A stretch of DNA of 64,000 nt from Mesorhizobium sp. L-8-3 (GTDB taxonomy: Bacteria > Pseudomonadota > Alphaproteobacteria > Rhizobiales > Rhizobiaceae). The position numbers and the translations under genes were made by a program. Where the stretch lies: assembly GCF_016756615.1 (NCBI RefSeq), contig NZ_AP023262.1:248001-312000 (forward strand). Reading direction: 5' to 3'. The notes below the pieces were generated by a model that was not told the origin of the DNA, did not search any database, and saw only the letters and a list, made by a program, of their open reading frames with translations. Shown here piece by piece: positions 24,699 through 34,315 of the stretch. Each line of letters starts with the position of its first letter. The stretch's first letter is position 1.

Positions 24699-25168
24699 CA
24701 GTCCTCTCCGCGTACCATGGTGAAGAAATCGACCTTCGTCGCCGCGGTCTCGGCACGACGGCGGTCATCGGCCTCTGCAAGTGCTGCGCGCAGCGGCGCG
24801 ATGACCCTGGCTTCGACATCGGCCCGCCGGGCGGGGTCCTGCCACAACGCATCGGCAATCGCCGACATCAGCGCCTTCTCCTTGTCGCGGCCGAGAGCAT
24901 AGGCATGACCGACCTCGCCGGTAGCAAGCTTGACCGTGGCGCGGGTCACCGTGGCCTCGCCGAAGTTGAAGGGCGCACCGCCGCCGCCGATCCGGCCGCG
25001 CACCGTGACGAGGCCGGTCTCGGGGCCACGCACCGGATGCGCCTCGACCTCGAAGCCGGCATCGGCCCAGACCCGCTTCAGCATGTCGCCGGGCGCCGAC
25101 GCCAGGGCGGTCATCGCCGCCTTGCGTGCCGCCTCCATTTCCTTTTCCTGTCGACGATCCGTCTTCAT
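24698..25168 (-). CDS. phnG: C-P lyase subunit PhnG
   Basis: A 156-residue protein with the PhnG pattern: VRGPETGLVTVRGRIGGGGAPF-like central block (residues 46-70), TVTRATVKL and GHAYALGRDKEKA. It is the first gene of the minus-strand phnGHIJKL operon. Two possible starts exist, MKTDRR at 25168 and MEAARK ten codons later; the first is chosen because it is the longer, but no strong ribosome-binding site decides it. Confidence 0.93.
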   Translation of the reverse strand: MKTDRRQEKEMEAARKAAMTALASAPGDMLKRVWADAGFEVEAHPVRGPETGLVTVRGRIGGGGAPFNFGEATVTRATVKLATGEVGHAYALGRDKEKALMSAIADALWQDPARRADVEARVIAPLRAALAEADDRRRAETAATKVDFFTMVRGED

Positions 25169-25194
25169 TCGTGCCTCGCTGAATTCGGTTATTT

Positions 25195-25233
25195 GTCTAT
25201 TGTTATATACAACCGAACAAATTATAACAGACC
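25195..25233. promoter_or_regulatory. Putative PhnF operator between phnG and phnF
   Basis: The short divergent spacer is AT-rich, unlike its neighbours. It contains TTGTTATATACAA (25200-25212), a TTGT-N5-ACAA dyad like those bound by HutC-type GntR regulators, and a wider pair TGTTATA (25201-25207) and TATAACA (25223-25229). Position between regulator and target genes supports an operator. Confidence 0.5.
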
Positions 25234-25277
25234 TCTAGCGCGCGTCCATGACGCGTTCGTGACAGGGGCGGGAAAAG

Positions 25278-26021
25278 ATGACCAAGACTGAACCATCCAA
25301 CATGGAAAGGCGAAGCGGCGTGGCGTTGTGGCGGCAGATCGCCGACCGCATCCGGCAGGGCATCGCTGCCGGCACGCTGGGCGAGGACGACCGGCTGCCG
25401 CCGGAGCTGGTGCTGTCGGAGCGTTTCGGCGTCAACCGCCACACGGTGCGCGCGGCGATCTCCGCGCTTGTCCAGGAAGGAGTGCTGCGCGCGGAACAGG
25501 GCCGCGGGACCTTCATCGAACGCCGCCAGAGGCTGACCTATCCGATCTCGGCGCGGACACGCTTCTCGGCCGGGCTGGAGGGCCAGGCACGCGACCGACG
25601 CGGCAGCCTTCTGGCACATGCGACCGAGCCCGCGAAGGCTCGGGTCGCCGAGGCGCTCGATCTCGCCGAGGGCGCGCCCGTCATACGCCTGGAAACCTTG
25701 AGCGAGGCCGACGGGCGCCCGGTGTCGCGCGCCGCGAGCTGGTTCGACGCGAAGCGTTTTGCCGGCTTCGAGGCGGCCTTTGCCGACACCGGTTCGATCA
25801 CGCTCGCACTCAAGCGGTTCGGCGTCGACGACTATTTCCGCAAGTCGACGCTCGTCTCCGCCAGGCACGCCGACGCGGCCGACTTGGCCGACCTCAAGCT
25901 CTCGCCCGGCGCGATCGTGCTGGTCGCGGTCGCGGTCAATGTCGACACCGACGGTCGCCCGATCCAGTTTGCCGAGACAAGGTTCGCTGCCGACCGCGTG
26001 GAACTGACGGTCCAGAGCTAA
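25278..26021 (+). CDS. phnF: GntR/HutC-family transcriptional regulator PhnF
   Basis: A 247-residue regulator. The winged helix (residues about 10-80) shows ALWRQIADRIRQGIAAG, DRLPPELVLSERFGVNRHTVRAAI and GRGTFIE, standard for GntR. The C-terminal UTRA ligand-binding domain follows, with FRKSTLVSARHADAADLADL near residue 195. It is divergent from phnG, and PhnF proteins typically repress the C-P lyase operon until a ligand binds. A 100-base gap leads to the YnjB-like gene on the same strand. Confidence 0.92.
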   Translation: MTKTEPSNMERRSGVALWRQIADRIRQGIAAGTLGEDDRLPPELVLSERFGVNRHTVRAAISALVQEGVLRAEQGRGTFIERRQRLTYPISARTRFSAGLEGQARDRRGSLLAHATEPAKARVAEALDLAEGAPVIRLETLSEADGRPVSRAASWFDAKRFAGFEAAFADTGSITLALKRFGVDDYFRKSTLVSARHADAADLADLKLSPGAIVLVAVAVNVDTDGRPIQFAETRFAADRVELTVQS

Positions 26022-26120
26022 CCCGGTCACACCGATTTGACGACATTATCCGAGGCCTCGATTGACCGGCCTTCGGGCGCCATGTTCAAACCGTTTCCGA
26101 CAATCGCCGGAGGTCCATCC

Positions 26121-27341
26121 TTGAAAAGACTGCTGGTTTGCGCCGCCGCCCTGGCCACCATGACGCTGTGCGCCTTTGCGGGCGATCCCGATCCGGCGCA
26201 ATGGGACAAAGTTCTTGCCGAGGCCAGGGGCGAGACCGTCTACTTCAATGCCTGGGGCGGGGCCGAGAACGTCAACACCTATATCGAATGGACGGCAGGC
26301 GAGGTGGCGCGCCGCTACGGCGTGAAACTCGTCCAGGTGAAGCTCGACGACACGGCCAATGCGGTCGCCAAGGTGGTGGCCGAGAAGGCGGCCGGCAGGA
26401 ACGAAGGCGGCACGGTCGATCTCATCTGGATCAATGGCGAGAACTTCGCCTCCATGAAACGCCAGGGCCTGCTGATGTCTCCGGGCTGGGCCGAGAAGCT
26501 GCCCAACTGGAAATATGTCGACGTCGAGGGCAAGCCGACCATCCGCACCGACTTCACAATACCGGTGGAGGGCCTCGAAAGCCCGTGGGGCATGGCCAAG
26601 CTGGTCTTCTTCCAAGACACGGCAAGGACAGCGCCCGAGACGATGCCGACATCGGCAAAGGCCTTGCTGGAATGGGCCAGGCAGCACCCCGGCCGCTTCA
26701 CCTATCCGCAGCCGCCGGATTTCACCGGCACGTCCTTCCTGAAACAGGTGCTTTCCGAGGTGGTCACCGACCGGTCGGTCTTGACAAAGCCGGTCGATGA
26801 GACCCGTTTCGCCGCGGTGACGGCCCCGCTCTTTTCCTATCTCGACGCGCTGAACCCCGTTCTCTGGCGTTCCGGAAGAGCCTTTCCGCAGAACTATCCG
26901 GCGATGAAGCAGTTACTGGCCGACGGCGAGGTGGACATCATCTTCGCCTTCAATCCATCGGAAGCCTCGAACGCGATCGCGTCAGGCGAACTGCCCGATA
27001 CCGTGCGCTCCTTCACCTTCCCGGCCGGCACGCTCGCCAACACGCATTTCGTGACCATACCCTACAACGCCGCCGCCAAGGCGGGCGCGCTCGTCGTGGC
27101 CGACTTCCTGCTGTCGCCCGAGGCCCAGGCCCGCAAGCAGGACCCGAAGGGCTGGGGCGATCCGACCGTGCTTGCCATGTCGAAACTCGACGCCGGGGAC
27201 CGGGCGCGTTTCGCGGCTCTGGATCTGGGCGTCGCAACCTTGCCGCCCGACAGGCTCGGCCCGGCGCTGGACGAGCCGCATCCGAGCTGGATGGAGCGCA
27301 TCGACGAGGAATGGAAGCGGCGTTATGGCGTCGGGAACTAG
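26121..27341 (+). CDS. ABC transporter substrate-binding protein, YnjB-like
   Basis: About 406 residues. A TTG start at 26121 is chosen because a strong ribosome-binding site (cggagg) lies seven bases before it and because it puts the signal peptide (KRLLVCAAALATMTLCAFA) directly at the N-terminus; the frame also has ATG codons at 26082 and upstream. The mature protein has GETVYFNAWGGAENVNTYI and DLIWINGENFASMKRQGLL, characteristic of the YnjB family of periplasmic proteins. The substrate of YnjBCD systems is not firmly known. Confidence 0.88.
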   Translation: MKRLLVCAAALATMTLCAFAGDPDPAQWDKVLAEARGETVYFNAWGGAENVNTYIEWTAGEVARRYGVKLVQVKLDDTANAVAKVVAEKAAGRNEGGTVDLIWINGENFASMKRQGLLMSPGWAEKLPNWKYVDVEGKPTIRTDFTIPVEGLESPWGMAKLVFFQDTARTAPETMPTSAKALLEWARQHPGRFTYPQPPDFTGTSFLKQVLSEVVTDRSVLTKPVDETRFAAVTAPLFSYLDALNPVLWRSGRAFPQNYPAMKQLLADGEVDIIFAFNPSEASNAIASGELPDTVRSFTFPAGTLANTHFVTIPYNAAAKAGALVVADFLLSPEAQARKQDPKGWGDPTVLAMSKLDAGDRARFAALDLGVATLPPDRLGPALDEPHPSWMERIDEEWKRRYGVGN

Positions 27342-27451
27342 CCGCTTGGCCGTAGTCGGGAAAGCTGGCGCTCAGCCCCCTGTCCACCTCAGACGATTAA
27401 CAGCAACGGCACGGCGCGACGCGAGATGAAAGCACGTCCACCTGCTTTGCC

Positions 27452-29131
27452 ATGCTGACCCGGCTCGGTCCGCCGCTGGCGATCGCGCTCCTGGCGGGTC
27501 CGATCCTGGCCGGGCTCGCCGGGACGCTGCTTCCCGCGCTGGGCTATCTGCCGTCGCTCGGCGGGACGCGCCTGACATCGGACCATGCGGCAAGGCTCTT
27601 CGCCGCGCCTGGTATCCTCACCTCGGTCATGCTCTCTCTGGCCTCGGGCCTCGTCACGACGGCAATATCGGTTCTGGTCGTCATGCTCTTCGTGGCGGCC
27701 TGGGCCGGAACCCGCGCCTTCGCAAGGGTCCGGCACCTGATCTCGCCGCTGCTCTCCGTTCCGCACGCCGCGGCGGCCTTCGGCCTCGCCTTCCTCATTG
27801 CACCGTCAGGCATGATCTCTCGCCTGATCTCGCCGGAACTGACGGGATGGTCGAGACCGCCCGACCTTCTTGTCGTCAACGACCCCTTCGGCCTTTCGAT
27901 GATGGCCGGGCTGGCGGTGAAGGAGATTCCGTTCCTGCTCCTCATCGCACTCGCCGCCCTGCCCCAACTCGACGTCGCCAGGACCCGAGCGCTCGCGGGC
28001 ACGCTCGGCTACGGCCACATCGCCGGCTTCCTGTTCGGGCTCTGGCCTTCGCTCTACCGGCAGATGCGGCTCGCCGTCTTCGCGGTCATCGCCTTCGCTA
28101 CGTCGGTGGTCGACGTGGCGGCGATCCTCGGACCGACCGCGCCCCCGCCGCTCGCGGTGCGGCTCCTCGGCTGGATGAACGATCCGGATCTGGACATGCG
28201 TTTCGTCGCATCGGCTGGCGCGGTTCTGCAACTCGCACTCACGGGGACCGCACTTCTCGCATGGGTCGGACTGGAACGGCTTGGCGCGGCGATCCGTGAC
28301 CGTGCGGCTCTCGCCGGCCTCAGGCTTCGGCACGACGCCTGGCTGTGCCGGGTGGCGCTGTTCGCCATGCTCGTTCCGGCAGTGGTGATATCGGGCGGGC
28401 TGGCCGTGCTATGCCTCTGGTCCGTCGCCGGCCTCTGGCAATTTCCCGACGCATTGCCCGAGAGCTTCACCATGGCGGGCTGGGCGAAATCCCTGCCCCG
28501 CATCGCCGCGCCGCTGGCGACGACCTTGCTCGTCGCATTTGCCGCGACGCTTACCGCAGTGCTGCTTGCGATTCTATGCCTCGTGCGCGAGCTCGAGACC
28601 GGCCGCACCGGCGGCCGCCTGGCCCTCGTCCTCATCTATCTGCCGCTGATCGTCCCGCAGGTCGCCTTCCTCTTCGGCTTGCAGCTTCTCTTCGCGTTTT
28701 CCGGCGCCGTGGCCGGCCTCTCGGCACTCGTCTTCGCGCATCTGATCTTTGTCCTGCCCTATGTCTTCCTGTCGCTGTCCGATCCGTGGCGGGCCTATGA
28801 CCGGCGCTACGACGCGGTCGCCGCCGGTCTCGGCAAATCGCGGCGGACCACGCTCTTCCACGTCCGCCTGCCGATGCTCCTGCCGGCCGTGCTGACGGCT
28901 GCGGCGGTCGGCTTCGCCGTCTCGGTCGGCCAGTACCTGCCGACTGTGCTGATCGGCGCCGGCCGGCTGGAAACGATCACCACCGAAGCGGTCGCCCTCG
29001 CCTCGGGCGGCAATCGCCGCGTCATCGGCGTCTACGCCTTCTTCCAGATGATGCTGCCGGCGCTGGGCTTTCTGGTTGCCACGGCCGTGCCGGCATTGAT
29101 ATTCCGGCGCCGTCGCGCGCTGCGCGTCTGA
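27452..29131 (+). CDS. ABC transporter permease, YnjC-like double-domain
   Basis: A 559-residue permease with about twelve hydrophobic segments in two repeated halves, each with a membrane-domain EAA-like loop (ARTRALAGTLGYGHIAGFLF near residue 175, and VAAGLGKSRRTTLFHVRLPML near 460). Such fused permeases replace two separate subunits. Start at the ATG 110 bases after the binding-protein gene, without a clear ribosome-binding site. Confidence 0.88.
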   Translation: MLTRLGPPLAIALLAGPILAGLAGTLLPALGYLPSLGGTRLTSDHAARLFAAPGILTSVMLSLASGLVTTAISVLVVMLFVAAWAGTRAFARVRHLISPLLSVPHAAAAFGLAFLIAPSGMISRLISPELTGWSRPPDLLVVNDPFGLSMMAGLAVKEIPFLLLIALAALPQLDVARTRALAGTLGYGHIAGFLFGLWPSLYRQMRLAVFAVIAFATSVVDVAAILGPTAPPPLAVRLLGWMNDPDLDMRFVASAGAVLQLALTGTALLAWVGLERLGAAIRDRAALAGLRLRHDAWLCRVALFAMLVPAVVISGGLAVLCLWSVAGLWQFPDALPESFTMAGWAKSLPRIAAPLATTLLVAFAATLTAVLLAILCLVRELETGRTGGRLALVLIYLPLIVPQVAFLFGLQLLFAFSGAVAGLSALVFAHLIFVLPYVFLSLSDPWRAYDRRYDAVAAGLGKSRRTTLFHVRLPMLLPAVLTAAAVGFAVSVGQYLPTVLIGAGRLETITTEAVALASGGNRRVIGVYAFFQMMLPALGFLVATAVPALIFRRRRALRV

Positions 29132-29144
29132 GCCCCCGGGAAGA

Positions 29145-29792
29145 ATGACGAAATCAGGCCTTTTCCTCGATCATGTGTCGATACGGCTCGACGGGCGCAC
29201 CCTGCTTTCGGTCGCCGGCCATGTCGCGCCCGGCGCCGTGCTGACGGTCATGGGGCCATCCGGCTCAGGCAAGTCGACGCTGCTCGCCTATATCGGGGGC
29301 TTTCTGGACCCGGCCTTCTCGGCGAGCGGCAAGGTGTTCGTCGACGACATCGAGCTGAGCGCGCTGCCCGCCGAGGATCGTCACGCCGGCCTGCTCTTCC
29401 AGGACCCGCTTCTGTTTCCACACATGACAGTCGCCGGCAACGTGGCCTTCGCCATGGCGCCCGGCCTTAAAGGCAGGCAGAACCGCCTGGCGCTGGCCGA
29501 GGAGACTCTGGCCGGCGTCGGCCTCGCTGGCCTCGGCGAGCGTGACCCCGACACGCTGTCGGGCGGACAGAAGGCCCGCGTGGCGCTGGCACGCGTGCTC
29601 GTCTCCTCTCCGCGCCTGCTGCTGCTCGACGAGCCGTTCTCGAAGCTCGACCAGGAGCTGCGCCAGCAGATGCGCGAGCTGGTCTTCACCAAGGCCAGGG
29701 AGGCGAGGCTTCCCGTGGTGCTCGTGACCCATGACCAGGCCGATGCGATGGCCGCCGGCGGCTCGATCGTGCGCATCGGGGACCAGCCATGA
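29145..29792 (+). CDS. ABC transporter ATP-binding protein, YnjD-like
   Basis: A 215-residue short ATPase with Walker A GPSGSGKST near residue 36, signature LSGGQKARVALARVL and Walker B LLLLDEPFSKLD. No C-terminal regulatory domain, as in YnjD. The ATG starts 14 bases after the permease stop, and the stop overlaps the hrpB start (ATGA). Confidence 0.92.
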   Translation: MTKSGLFLDHVSIRLDGRTLLSVAGHVAPGAVLTVMGPSGSGKSTLLAYIGGFLDPAFSASGKVFVDDIELSALPAEDRHAGLLFQDPLLFPHMTVAGNVAFAMAPGLKGRQNRLALAEETLAGVGLAGLGERDPDTLSGGQKARVALARVLVSSPRLLLLDEPFSKLDQELRQQMRELVFTKAREARLPVVLVTHDQADAMAAGGSIVRIGDQP

Positions 29793-32248
29793 TCCGGCTG
29801 CCGGAACTCCCCGTGACGTCCGTGCTGCCGGCACTGCAGCAAGCGCTCCGGGACGGCCCTAACGCGGTGCTGGTCGCACCGCCCGGCGCCGGCAAGACGA
29901 CGCTGGTTCCGCTCGCTCTGCTGGATGCAGCATGGCGCGGCGACGGACGCATCCTGCTTCTCGAACCGCGACGGCTCGCGGCGCGCGCGGCTGCGCGGCG
30001 CATGGCGTCACTGCTCGGGGAGGAGCCCGGCCAGACTGTGGGCTACGCGATGCGCATGGAGAACCGCATCTCGAAGGCGACACGCGTCGTGATCGTCACT
30101 GAAGGCGTCCTGTCGCGCATGATCCTCGACGACCCCGAGCTCTCCGGTATCGCGGCGATCATCTTCGACGAGTTCCACGAACGCTCGCTCGACGGCGACT
30201 TCGGCCTGGCGCTGGCGCTCGACGTCCAGGGGGCGTTGCGACCGGATGTGCGCCTTGTCGTCATGTCGGCGACACTCGACGGAGCGCGCGTGGCGCAGCT
30301 CGTCGGCGATGCGCCGGTCATCGAAAGCGAGGGCCGCTCCTTCCCCGTCGAGTTGCGCCACGACGAGCGCCCCGCTGGCGTCGCGATCGAAGACGCCATG
30401 GCGAAGGCAATCCGCGAGGCCCTGGCAGCCGAGCCCGGCAGCCTGCTCGCCTTCCTGCCGGGCCAGCGCGAAATCGAACGGACTGCCGAGCGGCTGGCCG
30501 GCAGGCTGCCCGAGCACGTCGACGTGGTGCCGCTTTACGGCCAGCTCGACGGCAAGGCGCAGGATGCAGCGATCCGCCCCGCGCCCGAAGGCCGCCGCAA
30601 GGTGGTGCTGGCGACCTCGATCGCCGAAACCTCGATCACCATCGACGGGGTGCGCGTGGTCATCGATTCCGGATTATCGCGCCTGCCGCGATACGAGCCG
30701 GCGACCGGCCTGACCCGGCTCGAGACGGTGCGCGTCAGCCAGGCGTCGGCGCTCCAGCGGGCCGGCCGCGCCGGCAGGACCCAGCCCGGCGTCGCGATCC
30801 GGCTGTGGCGGGCCGAGCAGACCGCCGCGCTGCCCGCCTTCACGCCGCCCGAGATCCTCGAAGCCGACCTTTCCGGACTGGTGCTCGATTGCGCCGCCTT
30901 CGGCGTCGCCGATCCCACGAGCCTCGCCTTCCTCGATCCGCCGCCGGCCCCCGCCCTGGCCGAGGCGCGAGCCTTGCTCCTCGCCCTTCACGCCATCGAT
31001 CCCGCAGGACGGCTGACGCCAGGCGGGGAAGCGATGCGCCGGCTGGCGCTACCGGTGAGGCTCTCGCATATGGTTGCCGAAGCGGCCCGCTCGGGCGAGG
31101 CGCAAGAGGCCGCGACACTGGCCGTTCTGCTTACCGAACGCGGCCTCGGCGGCGACAGCCCCGACCTGGAGCGGCGGCTCGCGCGGTTCCGTAGCGAGAA
31201 ATCGCCGCGCGCCGCTGCCGCGCGCCAGCTCGCCGAACGGCTGGCACGGCAGGCCGGCGGCGGGTCGCGACCTCAGCAACCCTCTTCCGCCGGAACGCTT
31301 CTGCTCCAGGCCTGGCCCGACCGCGTCGCCAAGGCCCGCGGCGAGCGGGGCCGCTTCGTGCTCGCCAATGGTCGGGGCGCCTCGGTCGACGCCGCCGATC
31401 CGCTCGCCGGCGAGGACTTCCTCGTGGTCGTCGACCTGCAGGGCAGGGCCCAGAATGCGCGGATCGCGGCAGCCGCGCCGGTGGCCGAAGCCGATATCCT
31501 TGCCGCGCTCGGCGATCGCGTCGAACGCAGGACCGAAAGCGCCTTCGATCCGGCGCGGCGCGCAGTCCGCGTGCGCGAGACCGCAAGGCTCGGCGCCATC
31601 CTGCTGTCCGAACGAATGCTGCCCGCGCCGACCGGCGCCGAGGCCGACCAGGCCATACTGGACGCGATCCGGACCCATGCCCTTGGCCTCCTGCCGTGGA
31701 GCAAGGAGGCCGAGACGCTGCGCCACCGGCTGCAATGGCTGCACAGCGGCCTCGGCGCCCCATGGCCCGATATGTCGGACAAGGCATTGATTGACACGCT
31801 GGAGGATTGGCTGCTGCCTTTCCTCGCGGGCGAAGCCGCCTTCTCGCGCATCGATCCCGGCGCCATCCAGGCCGGGCTCCTGTCGCAGGTGCCGCACGAC
31901 CTGCAGCGCAGGATCGCAGCCCTCGCCCCCACACATTTCGATGCGCCCTCGGGCAGCCATGTGCCGATCCGCTACGACGGCGAAGCGCCCGTGCTCGCCA
32001 TACGCGTGCAGGAACTGTTCGGCCTCGACCGTCATCCGGCCATCGCCGGAGGCACCGTCCCGCTGACGCTGGAACTCTTGTCGCCGGCGCACCGCCCCAT
32101 CCAGACGACCCGCGACCTGCCCGGCTTCTGGCGCGGCTCCTGGGCCGATGTGCGCACCGATATGCGTGGCCGCTATCCCAGGCATGTCTGGCCCGACGAC
32201 CCGATCAATACGGCCGCGACCAACCGGGCCAAGCCGAGGATAAAATAG
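29789..32248 (+). CDS. hrpB: ATP-dependent helicase HrpB
   Basis: An 819-residue DExH helicase. Walker A PPGAGKTT lies near residue 32, motif II is DEFHER, motif III is MSATLDG, and motif VI is QRAGRAGRTQPG. The HrpB-specific C-terminal domain with PRHVWPDDP ends the protein. HrpB is a putative RNA helicase of the DEAH/RHA family with unknown substrate in proteobacteria. It overlaps the ABC ATPase gene, an arrangement that may only reflect gene packing. Confidence 0.95.
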   Translation: MIRLPELPVTSVLPALQQALRDGPNAVLVAPPGAGKTTLVPLALLDAAWRGDGRILLLEPRRLAARAAARRMASLLGEEPGQTVGYAMRMENRISKATRVVIVTEGVLSRMILDDPELSGIAAIIFDEFHERSLDGDFGLALALDVQGALRPDVRLVVMSATLDGARVAQLVGDAPVIESEGRSFPVELRHDERPAGVAIEDAMAKAIREALAAEPGSLLAFLPGQREIERTAERLAGRLPEHVDVVPLYGQLDGKAQDAAIRPAPEGRRKVVLATSIAETSITIDGVRVVIDSGLSRLPRYEPATGLTRLETVRVSQASALQRAGRAGRTQPGVAIRLWRAEQTAALPAFTPPEILEADLSGLVLDCAAFGVADPTSLAFLDPPPAPALAEARALLLALHAIDPAGRLTPGGEAMRRLALPVRLSHMVAEAARSGEAQEAATLAVLLTERGLGGDSPDLERRLARFRSEKSPRAAAARQLAERLARQAGGGSRPQQPSSAGTLLLQAWPDRVAKARGERGRFVLANGRGASVDAADPLAGEDFLVVVDLQGRAQNARIAAAAPVAEADILAALGDRVERRTESAFDPARRAVRVRETARLGAILLSERMLPAPTGAEADQAILDAIRTHALGLLPWSKEAETLRHRLQWLHSGLGAPWPDMSDKALIDTLEDWLLPFLAGEAAFSRIDPGAIQAGLLSQVPHDLQRRIAALAPTHFDAPSGSHVPIRYDGEAPVLAIRVQELFGLDRHPAIAGGTVPLTLELLSPAHRPIQTTRDLPGFWRGSWADVRTDMRGRYPRHVWPDDPINTAATNRAKPRIK

Positions 32249-32287
32249 CCGTTTGCCCTCGTCCCGGCAGTGGCGCATATACGATCC

Positions 32288-33601
32288 ATGCAGGAACTTC
32301 GCCCTCACGATCCGCAAAGCAACGGGCTGCGGCTGAACACGCTTATCCGGCTGCGGTGGCTGGCCATCGTCGGCCAGAGCGTGACCGTCGTCTTCGTGGC
32401 CTACGGGCTCGAGTTCCCCCTGCCCGTCAGCTACTGCTTCGCGCTGATCGCCTGCTCGGCCTGGCTCAATCTCTATCTGGCCTTCCGCTATCCCGCCGCC
32501 CATCGGCTCGGGCCGGCGGCGGCGCTGTCGATCCTCATCTTCGACGCCCTCCAGCTGGTCGGGCTGCTGTTCATCACGGGCGGCCTGACCAACCCCTTCT
32601 CGCCGCTGATGGCGGTGCCGGTGGTGATCTCGGCAACGTCGCTGCCCTTGCGCATGACCGCGGCGATCGGCGGCCTGATGGTCGCAGCGGCCACGGCGCT
32701 GGTCTTCTATCACCTGCCGCTGCCCTGGGTGTCCGGCAACGAGCTCGTAATGCCCTTCATCTATGTCGCGGGCATGTGGGTGGCCGTGGTTGCGAGCATC
32801 ACCTTCACCGCCGTCTATGCCTATCGGGTGGCGCAGGAAGCGCGGCTGCTGGCCAACGCGCTGGCGGCGACCGAATTCGTGCTGCAGCGCGAACAGCACC
32901 TTTCGGCGCTCGATGGCCTCGCCGCAGCGGCCGCGCATGAGCTCGGAACGCCGCTCGCCACCATCGCCCTGGTCGCCAAGGAGATGGAGCGCGCGCTCGG
33001 CGCCGACCCCCGCTTCCAGGAGGACGTCACCCTGCTGCGCAGCCAGAGCGAGCGCTGCCGCGAGATCCTGAAGCGGCTCACCAGCCTGTCGTCGGAAAGC
33101 GAGGAACATCTGGCGCAGCTACCGCTGACCTCGCTGATCGAGGAGGTGATCGCACCGCACCGGGATTTCGGCATCGCGATAAAGCTGGAACCCGGCGAGC
33201 GCGTCGGGCCGGAGCCGGTCGCGCGCCGCAACCCGGGCGTCATCTACGGGCTCGGCAATCTCGTCGAGAACGCCGTCGACTTCGCGCAATCCACCGTCAC
33301 GCTGAGCTGGAGCTGGAACGCCGATACCGTCGCCATCACCGTCGTCGACGATGGTCAGGGTTTCCCGCCCGACATCATCGACCGCATCGGCGAGCCCTAT
33401 ATGTCGACGCGGCGCGGCTCCGAACTCGGCGGCGGACTGGGCCTCGGCCTTTTCATCGCCAAGACCCTTCTGGAGCGCTCCGGCGCGACAATGAAGTTCC
33501 ACAATTCCTTCCTGCAGGGACAGGGCGCCATCGTTTCGGTGGTCTGGCCGAAGCAGGTCTTTGCAGGCCCCGTCGCGGCGGCGGTGAAGATGCCGGCGTA
33601 A
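32288..33601 (+). CDS. regB: Redox sensor histidine kinase RegB/ActS
   Basis: A 437-residue membrane kinase with six hydrophobic segments in the first 180 residues. The quinone-site motif GGLTNPF is at 98-104. The phosphorylated histidine is H217 in AAHELGTPLATI, the redox-active cysteine is C257 in RSQSERCREIL, and the ATPase domain has NLVENAVDFAQS, DDGQGFP and GGLGLGLFIA. RegB responds to the quinone pool and phosphorylates RegA. A GTG codon six residues earlier is an alternative start. Confidence 0.95.
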   Translation: MQELRPHDPQSNGLRLNTLIRLRWLAIVGQSVTVVFVAYGLEFPLPVSYCFALIACSAWLNLYLAFRYPAAHRLGPAAALSILIFDALQLVGLLFITGGLTNPFSPLMAVPVVISATSLPLRMTAAIGGLMVAAATALVFYHLPLPWVSGNELVMPFIYVAGMWVAVVASITFTAVYAYRVAQEARLLANALAATEFVLQREQHLSALDGLAAAAAHELGTPLATIALVAKEMERALGADPRFQEDVTLLRSQSERCREILKRLTSLSSESEEHLAQLPLTSLIEEVIAPHRDFGIAIKLEPGERVGPEPVARRNPGVIYGLGNLVENAVDFAQSTVTLSWSWNADTVAITVVDDGQGFPPDIIDRIGEPYMSTRRGSELGGGLGLGLFIAKTLLERSGATMKFHNSFLQGQGAIVSVVWPKQVFAGPVAAAVKMPA

Positions 33602-33747
33602 ACCCGGGAATCACGGGCGCATCGGCTTACCCGTTCTCTCAGCGGTTCGGGCTGACCACTGCGGTAATCACCACCGGGCCGGCGGTTTGGATTTTGGCGC
33701 ACAAACCAATATATGTGGCAGGAAGACAACAGACGACGGACAAGGCT

Positions 33748-34314
33748 ATGACCACGGAACCCGAAGCCGCGCAGGCAGGCGTGCTCGAAGGCGATACTTC
33801 GCTGCTGATCGTGGATGACGACAAGCCGTTCCTGACGCGTCTCGCCCGGGCGATGGAGATACGCGGCTTTGCCGTCGATACGGCCGAGAGCGTCGAGGAG
33901 GCCGTGGGCAAGGCCCGTGCCAATGCACCGGCCTATGCAGTCATCGACATGCGGCTCGGCGACGGCAACGGCCTCGACGTCGTGGCTGCGATCCGCGAGA
34001 AGCGGACCGATTCGCGCACCATCATCCTGACCGGCTACGGCAACATCGCGACCGCGGTGACGGCGGTCAAGCTCGGCGCCATCGACTATCTCTCGAAGCC
34101 GGCCGATGCCGACGACATCTACGCCGCCCTCACCCGCACGACCGGCGAACGCGCCGCGCCGCCGGAGAATCCGATGTCTGCCGACCGGGTACGCTGGGAA
34201 CATATCCAGCGCGTCTACGAGATGTGCGACCGCAACGTCTCCGAAACCGCCCGCCGGCTGAACATGCATCGACGCACGCTGCAGCGGATCCTGGCGAAGC
34301 GGGCGCCGAGGTGA
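33748..34314 (+). CDS. regA: Redox response regulator RegA/ActR
   Basis: A 188-residue response regulator. The receiver domain has the acidic pocket DDD near 23-25, phosphorylation site D67 in VIDMRLGDG and the conserved lysine in YLSKPAD. The C-terminal Fis-type helix-turn-helix (SETARRLNMHRRTLQRIL) matches the nearly invariant RegA DNA-binding helix. It controls respiration, carbon and nitrogen fixation and acid tolerance genes in alphaproteobacteria. It lies 146 bases after regB, same strand; the ATG at 33748 gives the usual N-terminus. Confidence 0.95.
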   Translation: MTTEPEAAQAGVLEGDTSLLIVDDDKPFLTRLARAMEIRGFAVDTAESVEEAVGKARANAPAYAVIDMRLGDGNGLDVVAAIREKRTDSRTIILTGYGNIATAVTAVKLGAIDYLSKPADADDIYAALTRTTGERAAPPENPMSADRVRWEHIQRVYEMCDRNVSETARRLNMHRRTLQRILAKRAPR

Positions 34315-34315
34315 G

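Noticed and set aside
31049..33109. A 686-codon minus-strand open frame opposite hrpB and regB.
   Set aside because: It crosses two conserved genes in antisense and has composition bias only.
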